Below are positions 1-9,666 of a stretch of DNA of 64,000 nt, one piece after another (position 1 is the first letter of the stretch; each line of letters begins with the position of its first letter). This DNA is from Paenibacillus barcinonensis. Its GTDB lineage: Bacteria > Bacillota > Bacilli > Paenibacillales > Paenibacillaceae. A program made the translations under genes and the position numbers. The stretch is taken from positions 1 to 64,000 of the forward strand of contig NZ_QJSW01000002.1 of the NCBI RefSeq assembly GCF_003217495.1, read 5' to 3'. The notes under the pieces were generated by a model, which searched no databases, was not told where the DNA came from, and worked only from the letters and a program-made list of their open reading frames with translations.

Positions 1-740
1 TTGCCGGTTTCCGGGTCGTATTTGGAGAAGATGTCCGCTGTGATCTCGATCAGATAGCTGTCAAGCTCACCTTTGTTCCAGTCCGTGAAGATTTCATGCA
101 GTTCCTCTACAGAAACGTTCAATACGGATTTGAGCAAGTGGTACGCCTCACCAATCAATTGCATGTCACCGTATTCGATACCGTTGTGCACCATTTTAAC
201 ATAGTGTCCCGCACCGTCAGGTCCGATATACGTGCTGCATGCATCGTCGCCAACTTTAGCCGAGATGGCTGTCAGAATCGGTTCTACCAGTTCATAAGCA
301 CTTTCCTGACCACCAGGCATAATTGCCGGGCCTTTCAGAGCGCCCTCCTCACCACCGGATACACCTGCGCCAATGAAGCGGAAGCCTTTCGCTTCCAGCT
401 CTTTGCTGCGACGCTGTGTATCAGGGAAGTAAGCATTACCACCATCAATAATGATGTCCCCTTGATCCAGATGCGGAAGAAGTTGCTCAATCGTTGCGTC
501 GGTTGCTTTACCTGCCTGCACCATGATCAAAATTTTGCGCGGGGATTCCAGAGATGCTACGAACTCTTCGATGGAGAACGTACCGATAAGATTTTTACCT
601 TCTGCTTCTTTCAGAAGATCATGTGTTTTCTCCGGGGAACGGTTAAATACCGCTACAGAAAACCCTTTGCTTTCGATGTTAAAAGCAAGGTTTTTACCCA
701 TTACTGCCAGTCCAATAACACCAATCTGTTGTTTACTCAT
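1..740 (-). CDS. gnd: 6-phosphogluconate dehydrogenase, C-terminus beyond window
   Basis: Only the first 246 residues lie in the window; the frame runs off the left edge. The protein starts [20 protein letters not shown], the NADP-binding GLAVMG fingerprint of 6-phosphogluconate dehydrogenase. It continues with the substrate-site stretch [19 protein letters not shown] (around residues 126-145) and the catalytic-region stretch [20 protein letters not shown]. The family oxidatively decarboxylates 6-phosphogluconate to ribulose 5-phosphate and makes NADPH in the cytoplasm. The ATG at 738-740 follows GGAGGACAT, a strong ribosome site. It lies 68 bases downstream of tal and completes a zwf-tal-gnd run on one strand, so co-transcription is likely. 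The NADP-preferring GndA type cannot be told from the NAD type with half of the protein missing. Confidence 0.95.
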   Translation of the reverse strand, partial: MSKQQIGVIGLAVMGKNLAFNIESKGFSVAVFNRSPEKTHDLLKEAEGKNLIGTFSIEEFVASLESPRKILIMVQAGKATDATIEQLLPHLDQGDIIIDGGNAYFPDTQRRSKELEAKGFRFIGAGVSGGEEGALKGPAIMPGGQESAYELVEPILTAISAKVGDDACSTYIGPDGAGHYVKMVHNGIEYGDMQLIGEAYHLLKSVLNVSVEELHEIFTDWNKGELDSYLIEITADIFSKYDPETG

Positions 741-808
741 TATGTCCTCCCAATACTCCATGAATGATATATATTTTTAGTTAAAACTCGTTCTCGTTCA
801 AGCGCAGC

Positions 809-1474
809 TTATTGTACTGTTTTTTTCCAGTCAGCTGCAAATTTCTCCATCCCTTGATCTGTGAGCGGATGTTTGGAGATTTGTTCAATGACAGCGAATG
901 GAACTGTTGCAATATGTGCTCCAGCCATCGCTACACGTGTAACGTGATCCGGATGTCTTACAGATGCTGCAATGATCTGTGCATCCAGGTTATGTGTACG
1001 GAACAGTTCAGCTACTTTAGCTACCAGTTGCACGCCGTCTTCGGAGATGTCATCGAGACGTCCCAAGAACGGAGATACGTATGTTGCACCTGCACGAGCT
1101 GCAAGCAGCGCCTGATTCACAGTGAAGATCAATGTCACGTTTGTTTTAACACCTTTTTTAGTCAAGTAGCGGCAAGCTTCCAGACCTGCAAGTGTCATTG
1201 GCAGTTTAATCGTAATATTTTTGTCGTTGTTGTTGATTTTGATCAATTCATTGGCTTGTGCGATCATCTCTTCAGCAGTCAGTGCATCAGGCGTAACTTC
1301 AGCCGAAACGGACTCAACCTCAGGGACAAGACGCAGAATTTCCTCAATGCGATCCTCGAATTTCACGCCCTCTTTAGCTACCAGAGAAGGGTTAGTTGTT
1401 ACACCGGACAAGACGCCGATTTTATACGCTTTTTGAATATCTTCCACGTTAGCTGTATCAATAAAAAATTTCAT
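809..1474 (-). CDS. tal: Transaldolase, small MipB/TalC type
   Basis: A 221-residue protein opening [20 protein letters not shown]. This is the compact transaldolase/fructose-6-phosphate aldolase class, about 100 residues shorter than classical TalB. The TTNPSL motif (residues 26-31) and the Schiff-base lysine in ITIKLPMT (Lys90) are present. The Thr-Leu-Ile-Phe strand and [13 protein letters not shown] follow. It moves a dihydroxyacetone unit between sugar phosphates in the non-oxidative pentose phosphate branch. It sits between zwf and gnd on the same strand, 42 bases after zwf, which favours transaldolase over aldolase as the physiological role. The length matches B. subtilis YwjH-type Tal. 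Confidence 0.93.
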   Translation of the reverse strand: MKFFIDTANVEDIQKAYKIGVLSGVTTNPSLVAKEGVKFEDRIEEILRLVPEVESVSAEVTPDALTAEEMIAQANELIKINNNDKNITIKLPMTLAGLEACRYLTKKGVKTNVTLIFTVNQALLAARAGATYVSPFLGRLDDISEDGVQLVAKVAELFRTHNLDAQIIAASVRHPDHVTRVAMAGAHIATVPFAVIEQISKHPLTDQGMEKFAADWKKTVQ

Positions 1475-1516
1475 GACTGAATAACCTCCGATTAGTTTGA
1501 TTTTGTATTTTTTGAA

Positions 1517-3040
1517 TTAGATGTTGCCGTTAACTGCCATAGGTACATCGCTGTCTTCCTCGGAAATCAGCTCTGTCGGCTCATCAAACCACCAGTGGTG
1601 ACCATCTGCCTCCAACATAGCATCCGATTCCGCAGGACCATAACTTCCGGCAGCATACAAGTGAAGCGGAAGCAGGTTTTCATTAAAAGCATCCAGAATT
1701 GGCTGCACCCAAGCCCAGGATAATTCGACTTCATCCCAATGTGCAAAAAATGTTGGATCACCATGCAGCGCATCGCGAATCAGGTTCTCATAAGCCTCGG
1801 CCAGATCTCCCTGATCTGGAGCAAGATCAATGTGAACCGGCTTGAATTCACCTTTATTTTCAGGATCACTTGCATTCAATTGAAGCGTCATGCTTTGATC
1901 CGGGCTCATCTCGATCACAAGCAGATTTGGCTTCGAGCCGTTGTTCTTGATCAGGTGTCCTTGGCCTGAAGGCTCCTTGAACTCAATCACGATTCGTGTT
2001 GACTTCTCCTTCATTCTTTTACCCGTACGGATGTAAAACGGAACACCTCTCCAGAAGAAATCATCAATTTGCAGCTTGGCCGCAATAAATGTGTCATTCA
2101 TCGTGTTCTCGGCTACGCCAGGCTCATCCGTGTATGCATGTACTGATTTGCCTTGAATGCTGCCCGCAGCATACTGTCCGCGAATGATACTTGCACCGAC
2201 CGTCTGCTTTTGCAAAGGCTGGATGGATTCCATGATGTGCTTTTTCTTCTGTCCCACATTTTCGGAAGTGCTGTTGTACGGAAGCTGAATAGCCATCATC
2301 ATCAATAATTGCAGCATATGGTTCTGGAACATATCGCGAACAGCGCCAACATGATCATAATAGGATGCGCGTTCTTCAACACCTACAGTCTCATTGGCAG
2401 TAATTTGCACATTGGAGATGTAACGGTTGTTCCAGAGAGCCTTCATAATCGGATTGCTCTGATGGAGTGTCTCCAGCTTCTGTACCATCGGTTTGCCCAA
2501 GTAGTGGTCAATCCGGTAAATCTCTTCTTCCGTAAACGATTCGCTCAGCTTGCGATTGAGGTCACGAGCAGATTGCAGGTCATGACCGAACGGTTTCTCA
2601 ATAACAAGACGTTTCCAGCCTTGTGTAGAGCCCAGTCCGCTTGACTGAATATTTTCAGCAATCGGTTCGAAGAACTCTGGTCCAACAGAAAGATAAAACA
2701 AGCGGTTGGATGGAATGCCTAGCTCGGCTTCTCTTTGTTCAACCAAGTGCAGTAACTTTATATAATCTTCCTTATGGCTGATATTCAATACACTGTAACG
2801 GAAAGCTTTCACAAATGATTTGATCGAAGCATGATCCCCCTGACGTCTGGAGAATTCATGTAAAGATTTTTCCACTTGAGCCTGGAAAAATTCATCTGAC
2901 CACTCTCTGCGGCCCATGCCGATCAGGGAAAAGGTTTCAGGAAGCTTACGCTCAAGATATAGATTATATAGGGCAGGATATATTTTTCTTTTGGCTAAAT
3001 CGCCAGTAGCTCCAAATAAAACAATCGTAGTTGGTTCCAT
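1517..3040 (-). CDS. zwf: Glucose-6-phosphate 1-dehydrogenase
   Basis: A 507-residue protein of normal family length. It has the N-terminal NADP-binding motif GATGDLAKRK (residues 10-19), the substrate-binding EKPFGHD, and the catalytic signature RIDHYLGK around residue 177 that carries the essential His and Lys. It oxidises glucose 6-phosphate to 6-phosphogluconolactone, the entry step of the oxidative pentose phosphate pathway. The start ATG follows AAGGAG with an 11-base gap. It is the first gene of the apparent zwf-tal-gnd operon. It is divergent from a LysR-type regulator 114 bases away, the usual layout when such a regulator controls its neighbour, although that control is only inferred. 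No gene for 6-phosphogluconolactonase is seen here. Confidence 0.96.
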   Translation of the reverse strand: MEPTTIVLFGATGDLAKRKIYPALYNLYLERKLPETFSLIGMGRREWSDEFFQAQVEKSLHEFSRRQGDHASIKSFVKAFRYSVLNISHKEDYIKLLHLVEQREAELGIPSNRLFYLSVGPEFFEPIAENIQSSGLGSTQGWKRLVIEKPFGHDLQSARDLNRKLSESFTEEEIYRIDHYLGKPMVQKLETLHQSNPIMKALWNNRYISNVQITANETVGVEERASYYDHVGAVRDMFQNHMLQLLMMMAIQLPYNSTSENVGQKKKHIMESIQPLQKQTVGASIIRGQYAAGSIQGKSVHAYTDEPGVAENTMNDTFIAAKLQIDDFFWRGVPFYIRTGKRMKEKSTRIVIEFKEPSGQGHLIKNNGSKPNLLVIEMSPDQSMTLQLNASDPENKGEFKPVHIDLAPDQGDLAEAYENLIRDALHGDPTFFAHWDEVELSWAWVQPILDAFNENLLPLHLYAAGSYGPAESDAMLEADGHHWWFDEPTELISEEDSDVPMAVNGNI

Positions 3041-3154
3041 CTCTTACCGTGCTCCTTCCAAGTAACTCTGGTTTCTTTGTTGTAGTTACACTATAATACG
3101 TTTTATAGCTATACAAGTAATTAATATATTTCACAGGAGCTATAGAAGATATCT

Positions 3155-4048
3155 ATGACAACAAATTATGAGCTATATAAAGTCTTTTATTGGGCTGCCA
3201 AAACAGGCAGTCTGACTCAGGCCGCCAAAGCTTTGTACATTACACAACCAAGCGTCAGTCATGCCATTAAACAGCTGGAGGAAAGCTTTGGACTCACGCT
3301 CTTTTACCGAAATTCTAAAGGTGTCGCATTGACTCAGGAGGGCGCGAGTCTGTATTCCTATATTGAACAATCTCAAATTCTGATCTCGCTCGCAGAAGAA
3401 AAGATGGCTGCACTCAAAAACCTGGACAACGGAGAACTGCGGATCGGAGGCAGCGACTCCCTGTTCAAGCATTACATGCTGTCGTACATCGAGGAATTTC
3501 ACATTCAGTACCCTAACATCAAGCTTCATTTGAGTCACGGCACAACGCCGGAAGTCATTACGTTTCTGAAGGAAGGCAAAATTGATCTCGGTGTTGTGCG
3601 AATGCCGATCGTTGACCCGCAGCTGGAAGTTCGTGAGAGCATTCAGCTCAAGGATTGCTTTGTTGCTGGCGAGCGTTATGCCCAGTTGAAAGGGAAGGTG
3701 CTCACCCTTGAAATGCTGCTCGAGCATGAGCTTATTCTTTTCTCCAGAAACAGCCGGGTTCGTATGGCAATTACAGAGTTGTTCAACAGCTACAATTACA
3801 CATTGAAACCCGAGATCGAAGTCGGCAGTGTTGATCTTCTCATTGAATTTGCTCGCCGGGGACTGGGTATCTCCTATGTCACACGCGAATTCATTTCCAA
3901 GGAGCTGGAGAATGGCTCTCTGTTCGAGATCCAGCTGGACGTACCACTCCCGCCTTCTCACGTAGGAATCATGACGAAACGCAACATGCCGATTTCCTCG
4001 GCTGCCAATCGTTTTATGGATTTGATTTTCAAGGGACAGACCGGGTAG
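3155..4048 (+). CDS. LysR-family transcriptional regulator
   Basis: A 297-residue protein with an N-terminal winged helix-turn-helix (residues 5-64; recognition region AAKALYITQPSVSHAIKQLE). A LysR-type effector-binding domain follows from about residue 90 (GELRIGGSDS to the C-terminus). The length is typical. The start is close behind CAGGAGC. It is transcribed away from zwf. The shared intergenic region contains the palindrome TATAGCTATA (about 3102-3111), a plausible LysR contact site, but no clear T-N11-A box could be fixed. The ligand is unknown. Regulation of the pentose phosphate genes is an inference from position only. Confidence 0.9.
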   Translation: MTTNYELYKVFYWAAKTGSLTQAAKALYITQPSVSHAIKQLEESFGLTLFYRNSKGVALTQEGASLYSYIEQSQILISLAEEKMAALKNLDNGELRIGGSDSLFKHYMLSYIEEFHIQYPNIKLHLSHGTTPEVITFLKEGKIDLGVVRMPIVDPQLEVRESIQLKDCFVAGERYAQLKGKVLTLEMLLEHELILFSRNSRVRMAITELFNSYNYTLKPEIEVGSVDLLIEFARRGLGISYVTREFISKELENGSLFEIQLDVPLPPSHVGIMTKRNMPISSAANRFMDLIFKGQTG

Positions 4049-4072
4049 CACTCAGTCATCCGTCTTTCATTA

Positions 4073-4128
4073 AACATAAACAGCCACCGGATTCCCGCAT
4101 TAGCGGGAACCTTGTGGCTGTTTATGTT
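4073..4128. terminator. Bidirectional hairpin terminator
   Basis: The arms AACATAAACAGCCAC (4073-4087) and GTGGCTGTTTATGTT (4114-4128) are perfect complements of 15 bases. A smaller nested stem, TTCCCGC/GCGGGAA, lies inside. It sits between the convergent LysR gene and cheA and probably ends both transcripts. Confidence 0.8.
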
Positions 4129-4207
4129 ACTATTTTGGACTTGGTGACTGCACTGAAAACGACACAACGTGCCTCTTCCATACGTAGAGCTCAGCATATG
4201 TGAGTAC

Positions 4208-6226
4208 TTAATGGCTAACAAGATACGATGCGTCCAGAATCAGAGCAACTTTACCATTCCCCAGAATGGTAGCCCCGGATAGATGGTTCATAGCTCCAAG
4301 ATACGTTCCAAGTGTCTTGATGACCACCTCCTGATTGCCGATAATCTCATCGACCGCATAAGCTGCAACTTTATCAACCGAGCGAACAATGACGATCGGA
4401 ATCGTTTTGGAACGACGCTCCGAATTTGCATAATTCAGCTTCTCACTCAAGCGATTAAAGGGCACAATACGCCCATGATTAAGAATGGATTGCTGACCCT
4501 GAATCATCTGAATATCCGTTGGCATGATTCGCACAATTTCGGCTACGTTGTACATCGGCAGAATCAGAACGCGACCCGAAACCTTTACCAGCAGTCCCTT
4601 GATAATGGCGAGGGTTAGTGGCAGCCGAATCGTAAAGGTCGTGCCCACGCCAACCTGTGTATCAATATCTATGATGCCGTTCAGTCTTCCGATCTGGCTA
4701 CGCACAATATCCATACCAACGCCTCGGCCGGATACGTCACTTACTGTCGAAGCTGTGGAAAATCCAGGCTCGAAGATCAGATGAACAGCCTCGTCAGCAT
4801 TCAATCGTGCAGCCTGTTCTTCATTAATGATCCCTTTAGCCAAAGCAGAAGCTTTGATCTTGTCACCATCAATACCCCGGCCATCATCCGAATAACGGAT
4901 GACAACATGATTTTCCTCATGAAATGAAGTTAATGTAATACGACCTTTTGTTGGTTTCCCGTTTGCTGCACGTTCTTGCTCACTTTCAATGCCATGATCG
5001 GCACTATTCCGAATGAGATGGATTAACGGATCGCTTAACTCCTCAATAATCATCCGATCCAGCTCGGTCTCTCCTCCATGAATCACAAGCTCCAGATCTT
5101 TACCCAGCTTCTGCGACAAGTCACGTACCAGTCTCGGAAATCGGTTAAACAATTGATCAATGGGCAGCATACGTGTCTTCATGACCCCATCCTGTAATTC
5201 CTTGATTACCCGTCCCATATGATCGGATACTCCACCAATATTCTGAATTAGCAATGAAGTATCCTTTCGGGCACCAGAGCTGCTCAGATCAGCCAGGGAT
5301 GTCTGATCAATCAATAGCTCACCTACCAGATTCATCAGATGATCAAGACGCTCCACACTTACCCGAACGGTAGGTTGCATCGTCTTTGCCTTATCCTCAC
5401 TCACAGGTGAAGCGGGGTCAGGCATACTCCCACCGATCTCATTCTCTGGTTTTGACAGCTCCAGCGTGGCAGCTGCTTCACTGCTTTGCAACAGGTAAGG
5501 CTTCACCTCAATGGACTGAATATCTGAATCACCGGAAAGTAACTTTTTGATTACGTTATCACTTAATGACGAGGCAATGATCATGACAAACTGTCTGTAG
5601 TGTTCGTCTTGTTCATCCTTATTCGGATCATCAAGATCTATATCTTCTGTAGAACACGAGAGCACTGTTCCGCCGCCTTCCTCCAAACGCTTACGGAGAA
5701 TGTGATATCTCGGCCCTTTCATCAAACAATCCTCTCGAAGCAGTATTTGCACAGCATACAATTGCTGACCCTTCAGGACAGCTTCTTGTGCAACGTTTGC
5801 ATTAACCGGCTTCAGTGAAACAGATTGCAGTTTCACATCTATTTTAGGCTTGCGAATTAAGGCGTGTATCTCATCTACAACCGCTCGAACATCGGTATAG
5901 GGCTCCTCTCGTACATACTGATCACGCAGCTCCTTCATGGCATCCAGCGAACGAAAAAGTGTATCAATCAGCTCTGCCGTAACTTCCGGCTTCTCGGAGC
6001 GAACCCATTCCAGTGCAAATTCCACCTCATGAGTTAAATCGCTTAATTCACGAAAATCCATGGTAGATGCCGAGCCCTTGATCGTGTGAGCTGACCGGAA
6101 TAACGTCTGAACCAGTTCAGCAGAAAATGATTGCTCCAGCGCAAGTAAAGATTGATCCATTCGTTCCAATTGATCATTCAGTTCTTCGATAAAAATGTCA
6201 CGGTAGGCAGACAAGTCCATCATCAT
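4208..6226 (-). CDS. cheA: Chemotaxis histidine kinase CheA
   Basis: A 672-residue multidomain kinase. The Hpt domain (1-110) has the phosphorylatable His47 in RSAHTIKGSAS. A P2-like CheY-binding region spans about 150-245 (the YAVQILLREDCLMKGPR stretch). Dimerisation, HATPase and CheW-like regulatory domains follow, with the N box HLIRNSADHGIE, G1 DDGRGID and G2 GRGVGMDI. It phosphorylates a response regulator when clustered with receptors through CheW. The start ATGATGATG lies behind AGGAGGAATTCAT, which overlaps the cheW stop, so translation is tightly linked. All kinase boxes look intact. The neighbourhood has no cheY, cheB, cheR, cheC or cheD, suggesting an accessory array using partners encoded elsewhere. 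Confidence 0.95.
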   Translation of the reverse strand: MMMDLSAYRDIFIEELNDQLERMDQSLLALEQSFSAELVQTLFRSAHTIKGSASTMDFRELSDLTHEVEFALEWVRSEKPEVTAELIDTLFRSLDAMKELRDQYVREEPYTDVRAVVDEIHALIRKPKIDVKLQSVSLKPVNANVAQEAVLKGQQLYAVQILLREDCLMKGPRYHILRKRLEEGGGTVLSCSTEDIDLDDPNKDEQDEHYRQFVMIIASSLSDNVIKKLLSGDSDIQSIEVKPYLLQSSEAAATLELSKPENEIGGSMPDPASPVSEDKAKTMQPTVRVSVERLDHLMNLVGELLIDQTSLADLSSSGARKDTSLLIQNIGGVSDHMGRVIKELQDGVMKTRMLPIDQLFNRFPRLVRDLSQKLGKDLELVIHGGETELDRMIIEELSDPLIHLIRNSADHGIESEQERAANGKPTKGRITLTSFHEENHVVIRYSDDGRGIDGDKIKASALAKGIINEEQAARLNADEAVHLIFEPGFSTASTVSDVSGRGVGMDIVRSQIGRLNGIIDIDTQVGVGTTFTIRLPLTLAIIKGLLVKVSGRVLILPMYNVAEIVRIMPTDIQMIQGQQSILNHGRIVPFNRLSEKLNYANSERRSKTIPIVIVRSVDKVAAYAVDEIIGNQEVVIKTLGTYLGAMNHLSGATILGNGKVALILDASYLVSH

Positions 6227-6237
6227 ATGAATTCCTC

Positions 6238-6663
6238 CTAACCGCCCAATATCTCATCCAGCTTCAAAATACCCACCAGTTCGTCTCCTTGTTGACCGAT
6301 CCCTTGAAAGAACGCCTCAAGGTGACGTCCATGCCCTGCGGAAGGGGGATGAATCTCTGAATAGGTCGTCACTTTATTGACTCGATCAACAATCAAGCCG
6401 ATGTATTCTTCCTGATAACGAACCACAATAATTCTTGTGGCTCTCGTTTCAGGTTCATCAGGCATGCCAAGCAAGCCGCGCAGACTCATCACACAAACAA
6501 CCTTACCGCGCAAATTCATGACACCTTTGATTTCAGGCCGGCTGAACGGAATATCCGTGATACTGAGCATTTTGATAATCTCATGAATCTCTTCTATGCG
6601 AATTGCACAAGTCTCTGCGCCAACAGCCAGTTCAATATATTGCTCTTTCTGAAGTGAAGACAT
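6238..6663 (-). CDS. cheW: Chemotaxis coupling protein CheW
   Basis: A 141-residue single-domain CheW. It has the conserved IPFSRPEIKGVMNLRGKVV core (residues 38-56) and the GLIVDRVNKV strand. It bridges the receptor and CheA in the membrane-associated signalling array. It lies 24 bases after the receptor gene and 11 bases before cheA, so the three are one operon. The length is near that of typical CheW proteins. Confidence 0.94.
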   Translation of the reverse strand: MSSLQKEQYIELAVGAETCAIRIEEIHEIIKMLSITDIPFSRPEIKGVMNLRGKVVCVMSLRGLLGMPDEPETRATRIIVVRYQEEYIGLIVDRVNKVTTYSEIHPPSAGHGRHLEAFFQGIGQQGDELVGILKLDEILGG

Positions 6664-6687
6664 CGTTTCACCCTCAATTCGTTGTAT

Positions 6688-8277
6688 TTACTGGGTTTTG
6701 AAAGCTGCTGCGGATTGCGCCAGCTCTTCAGCCAGATGTGCCAGGGACTGACAAGTTGCCGCGGTTTCCTCTGAAGCAGCCGCAGACTCCTCACTGGAAG
6801 CCGAGATGGACTCCACAGAGCTCATAACCTCCGCAGCCTGGGCGGCTTCTTCTTCACATGCAGCCGCAATCTCATTCACTTTCTGTGATGAGTTGTTCAC
6901 CATGTCAATAATTTGGTCGAAAGCTGCTCCCGTTTTGGAAGATTGCTCCACGCTGTCTGCAACAGCCTGTACACTTTGTCTTGTATTTTCCTGCATCACT
7001 TTAATAATGGTGGTAATCTCTTTCGTTGCTTCACCGCTTCGTTCAGCCAGCTTGCGAACTTCGTCAGCAACAACAGCGAAACCTCTGCCCTGCTCTCCGG
7101 CACGAGCCGCTTCAATCGCAGCATTCAGTGCAAGCAGGTTAGTTTGTTCAGCGATATCGTCAATGACTTCGATAATGTCGCCAATCTTACGTGAATCCTC
7201 TTCAAGCTTGGCCATCTTCGTATTTACAGCCTGCATGCCTTCCAACGAGGTTTGCACTACATGACCGCCTTCACGTGCAGTTTTCACAGTATCATTGGAC
7301 AGTTCCGCCGCTTCCTCAGCGCTAGCCGCTACCGAATTAATAGCCAAGGAGAGCTCCTTGAAGAGTTCCGAAATGTTGCCGGCTTCACTGGATTGACTTG
7401 TGCTGGTGCTTGCAATTTCCTGTGTACTTGCGGAGATTTGCTCCGAGGACGCCGCTACACTTTGGGAATTCATCACAATGTTGTTGATTAACAATCTCAG
7501 ATTATCCACCATACGGTTAAGTGCACCTGCCAATCGACCCACTTCATCCTTGCTGGAAATATCTGATTTAAGCGTCAAATTGCCGTTTGCTACTTCAGTT
7601 GCAAGTTCGAGCATAGCCATGAGCGGTCTCGAGATGGAACGAGAGATGATATATCCGATTAGAATGCTAAAGAGTACAGAACCAATAACCATAACAATGG
7701 TGACAGCAAATGCATTCGAGTATGCCTCTTCGGATTTGGCATTTGCTTCTGCGGCCAGATTTACATTGAGCTCTGTAAGTTTGGTCAGTGTAGCATTGAC
7801 TTGATCACCTGGAGGTTTAAGAGACTCTCTCAAAAATGAGATGAATTTAGCTTGATCATTTGAGAGTGCCAATGTAATTCCCTCGTTATACAACTGTATG
7901 TAGCCGTTATATTGATCATTCAGTTCAGTAAGTAATGCAGCTTCTTGCTCCGTATTTGCGAGTGAACGATACGCGGAAAGACGACTTTCCAACGATGTCT
8001 GAATTTTAGTAATATTTTCTCTAATGTCACTTCTCTTAGTTGCATCCGTTTCTGTGCCAAGATCACGGATATTAACACGCATTCTTTGATACTCAATCTG
8101 AGCACTGGATAATTCCCTGACAGAGATCAGATTGCTGTTGTACATGTCTTGCATACGTTCATTCGTACTTCTTAATGTGAATATAGAATATATTCCAAGT
8201 GCTGCTAGAATTAAGGACACAACCAAAAATGCTGATATAATTTTTGTTGCTGTTTTCAAGTTGCCAAACCACTTCAT
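6688..8277 (-). CDS. Methyl-accepting chemotaxis protein (4HB sensor type)
   Basis: A 529-residue receptor. TM1 covers about residues 12-31. An extracellular helical sensor region (32-190) opens with [17 protein letters not shown], typical of 4HB_MCP domains. TM2 is about 191-213, HAMP follows (to about 265), then the cytoplasmic coiled coil with the highly conserved tip [20 protein letters not shown]. The tip contacts CheW and CheA, which are encoded immediately downstream. The ligand cannot be read from sequence. No C-terminal CheR-tethering pentapeptide is visible. The start is placed at the ATG behind AGGAGGAGATCAA. Confidence 0.95.
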   Translation of the reverse strand: MKWFGNLKTATKIISAFLVVSLILAALGIYSIFTLRSTNERMQDMYNSNLISVRELSSAQIEYQRMRVNIRDLGTETDATKRSDIRENITKIQTSLESRLSAYRSLANTEQEAALLTELNDQYNGYIQLYNEGITLALSNDQAKFISFLRESLKPPGDQVNATLTKLTELNVNLAAEANAKSEEAYSNAFAVTIVMVIGSVLFSILIGYIISRSISRPLMAMLELATEVANGNLTLKSDISSKDEVGRLAGALNRMVDNLRLLINNIVMNSQSVAASSEQISASTQEIASTSTSQSSEAGNISELFKELSLAINSVAASAEEAAELSNDTVKTAREGGHVVQTSLEGMQAVNTKMAKLEEDSRKIGDIIEVIDDIAEQTNLLALNAAIEAARAGEQGRGFAVVADEVRKLAERSGEATKEITTIIKVMQENTRQSVQAVADSVEQSSKTGAAFDQIIDMVNNSSQKVNEIAAACEEEAAQAAEVMSSVESISASSEESAAASEETAATCQSLAHLAEELAQSAAAFKTQ

Positions 8278-8814
8278 TTGATCTCCTCCTAATGATTGTA
8301 GTGTCCAGTTAGATATTTAGCTTGCGAGCCCCTTCCCAGGCCGAGCCCTAGACAGTATACGATCTATTTCGACAGAAATGTAATAAAACTGAATAGATTA
8401 TTTAAATATTTGTAATTTTTCACTTTTATGCATAATTTATTTGAATAAAAAGCCCCTATCATTCGTAACAACTATATTATTAACCTTTGATTTCCACATT
8501 ATATTTTCATTTTTGCGAAAATCAGCACTGAACCAAAAGATATCCCGTCTAATCGACTATTTAATCTTTTTGAACTACCTTTTATATACACCAGTACTAT
8601 AATCCTTAATATTTCTTAACATTTCTTCACACCTCTTAATAGTTCTTTCGTCTTATACGAATCGAAATCTATTCGCGTTTGGTTAGCGTTCAGCATAGTA
8701 ACTTTACATTTTTGTATCTTTTACGTTCTTCAAGAAAAGTAAAGACCTATTTTGAGATTCAGAAAAAAATAACCAAACTCTCTGAAAAGAGAGCTTGATT
8801 ATTAATTATAGCCT
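8278..8814. other. 537-bp AT-rich intergenic leader of the chemosensory operon
   Basis: No convincing gene is present. The region is strongly AT-rich except for a GC-rich patch at about 8318-8352, which carries two copies of CGAGCCC about 18 bases apart and would be in the 5' leader of the receptor mRNA. A sigma-D-like GTCGAAAT lies near 8378 on the minus strand, but a good TAAA partner at the right distance was not found. The promoter is therefore not assigned. A terminator for the gene to the right lies at the far end. Confidence 0.5.
8762..8796 (-). terminator. Hairpin terminator of the 8815-9480 gene
   Basis: On the minus strand, CTCTCT, TTTC and AGAGAG form a short stem (8778-8793), followed a few bases later by a run of seven T (8763-8769). 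The stem is short, so the call is moderate. Confidence 0.55.
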
Positions 8815-9480
8815 CTATTCTAGTTCTGCCAAACACTTCTCAATTCGCTTCGGAATGATCCTGAACAGCTCGTCCCACGTTATAAAGATCTCAGGATTCC
8901 ATATGTACTCCTCAAATTCCATACTTGGAATAAATGCTTTCGTTTGCAAATACGCCTTCACTTTCTGATCTATTTGCTCATTCGTTTGAAAATAAGCTTC
9001 AAACATCTCATTTACAAGCAAACCCGCTTCTCCTGCATCAGGACCTGCTGCGGTATACAGATTTGGCAGTAGCTCAAACACCACTGGCAGCGGTGAAAAC
9101 GCATGTTTCCCCGGCTGAGAGTACAAGCATACCCGCTGACCCATCAGGTTTGTCTTCTCTTTTAGAATCCCTCGCAATACTCTGCCATGAAAGCTGGCCT
9201 CGCAATCCACTACTTGCCCGTCATGTCCCACATGAATCCAGATATGTTCCATCTCATATAAGTGACCAATCTCATAATCCCACCATATTGCATATTCGAT
9301 AACATATTGAACGATCTCTGTCGGGAATTGAATCTCTCTGCGGAAGGAGGATGATAATCCGGGCTGTTCAAACAAAGAGACCCCCACCAAGTCAGGGTAG
9401 AACGGTTCGTTCCGATCAAACAGGATAACAGGGGCATACCTCAAAGCGACTTCAATCATTTCATGTTCTGACATTGACAT
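8815..9480 (-). CDS. Uncharacterised protein, possibly Vps62-related
   Basis: A 221-residue soluble protein without a signal peptide. The N-terminal stretch RYAPVILFDRNEPFYPDLVG followed later by IEYAIWWDYEIGHLYEMEHI recalls a family of bacterial proteins distantly like the Vps62/DUF946 fold (YAP...E.Y.P motif). This is recollection of a pattern, not a search result. It is rich in acidic and aromatic residues, with a conserved-looking ExxxIHVGHDGQVV segment. The start follows GTGAGGCAGCGTAC. It appears to be a single-gene unit with its own terminator. No function can be given. Confidence 0.75.
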   Translation of the reverse strand: MSMSEHEMIEVALRYAPVILFDRNEPFYPDLVGVSLFEQPGLSSSFRREIQFPTEIVQYVIEYAIWWDYEIGHLYEMEHIWIHVGHDGQVVDCEASFHGRVLRGILKEKTNLMGQRVCLYSQPGKHAFSPLPVVFELLPNLYTAAGPDAGEAGLLVNEMFEAYFQTNEQIDQKVKAYLQTKAFIPSMEFEEYIWNPEIFITWDELFRIIPKRIEKCLAELE

Positions 9481-9586
9481 GTACGCTGCCTCACTTTCTA
9501 TGGTGTAACTTCTCGGCGAAGAGAAACGAAATATGCTGGCTCGTCTCTTGCAGAGCGGTATCCCATTCCATATTAATCATTCAAGC

Positions 9587-9623
9587 AAAAACCTGCAAGC
9601 CGATTACTATGGCCGCAGGCTTT
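9587..9623 (-). terminator. Hairpin terminator of the first cupin gene
   Basis: On the minus strand, AAAGCCTGCGGCC and GGCTTGCAGG pair around ATAGTAATC and are followed by TTTTTGC. It lies 44 bases after the stop of the cupin gene. Confidence 0.65.
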
Positions 9624-9666
9624 GTCTTTATTATATAACGGTGAACATAACGCTTGACTTAGCAGT

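Noticed and set aside
812-1480. Long plus-strand frame opposite tal
   Set aside because: It is a shadow of the transaldolase gene with no ribosome site or recognisable protein sequence. Similar long antisense frames opposite LysR (3173-4051), parC (49233-50060) and the ABC ATPase (54851-55537) were rejected for the same reason.
8278-8400. c-di-GMP riboswitch or sigma-D promoter before the receptor gene
   Set aside because: The GC-rich leader lacks the GEMM consensus, and the only GCCGATAT-like sequence has no TAAA at the required spacing.
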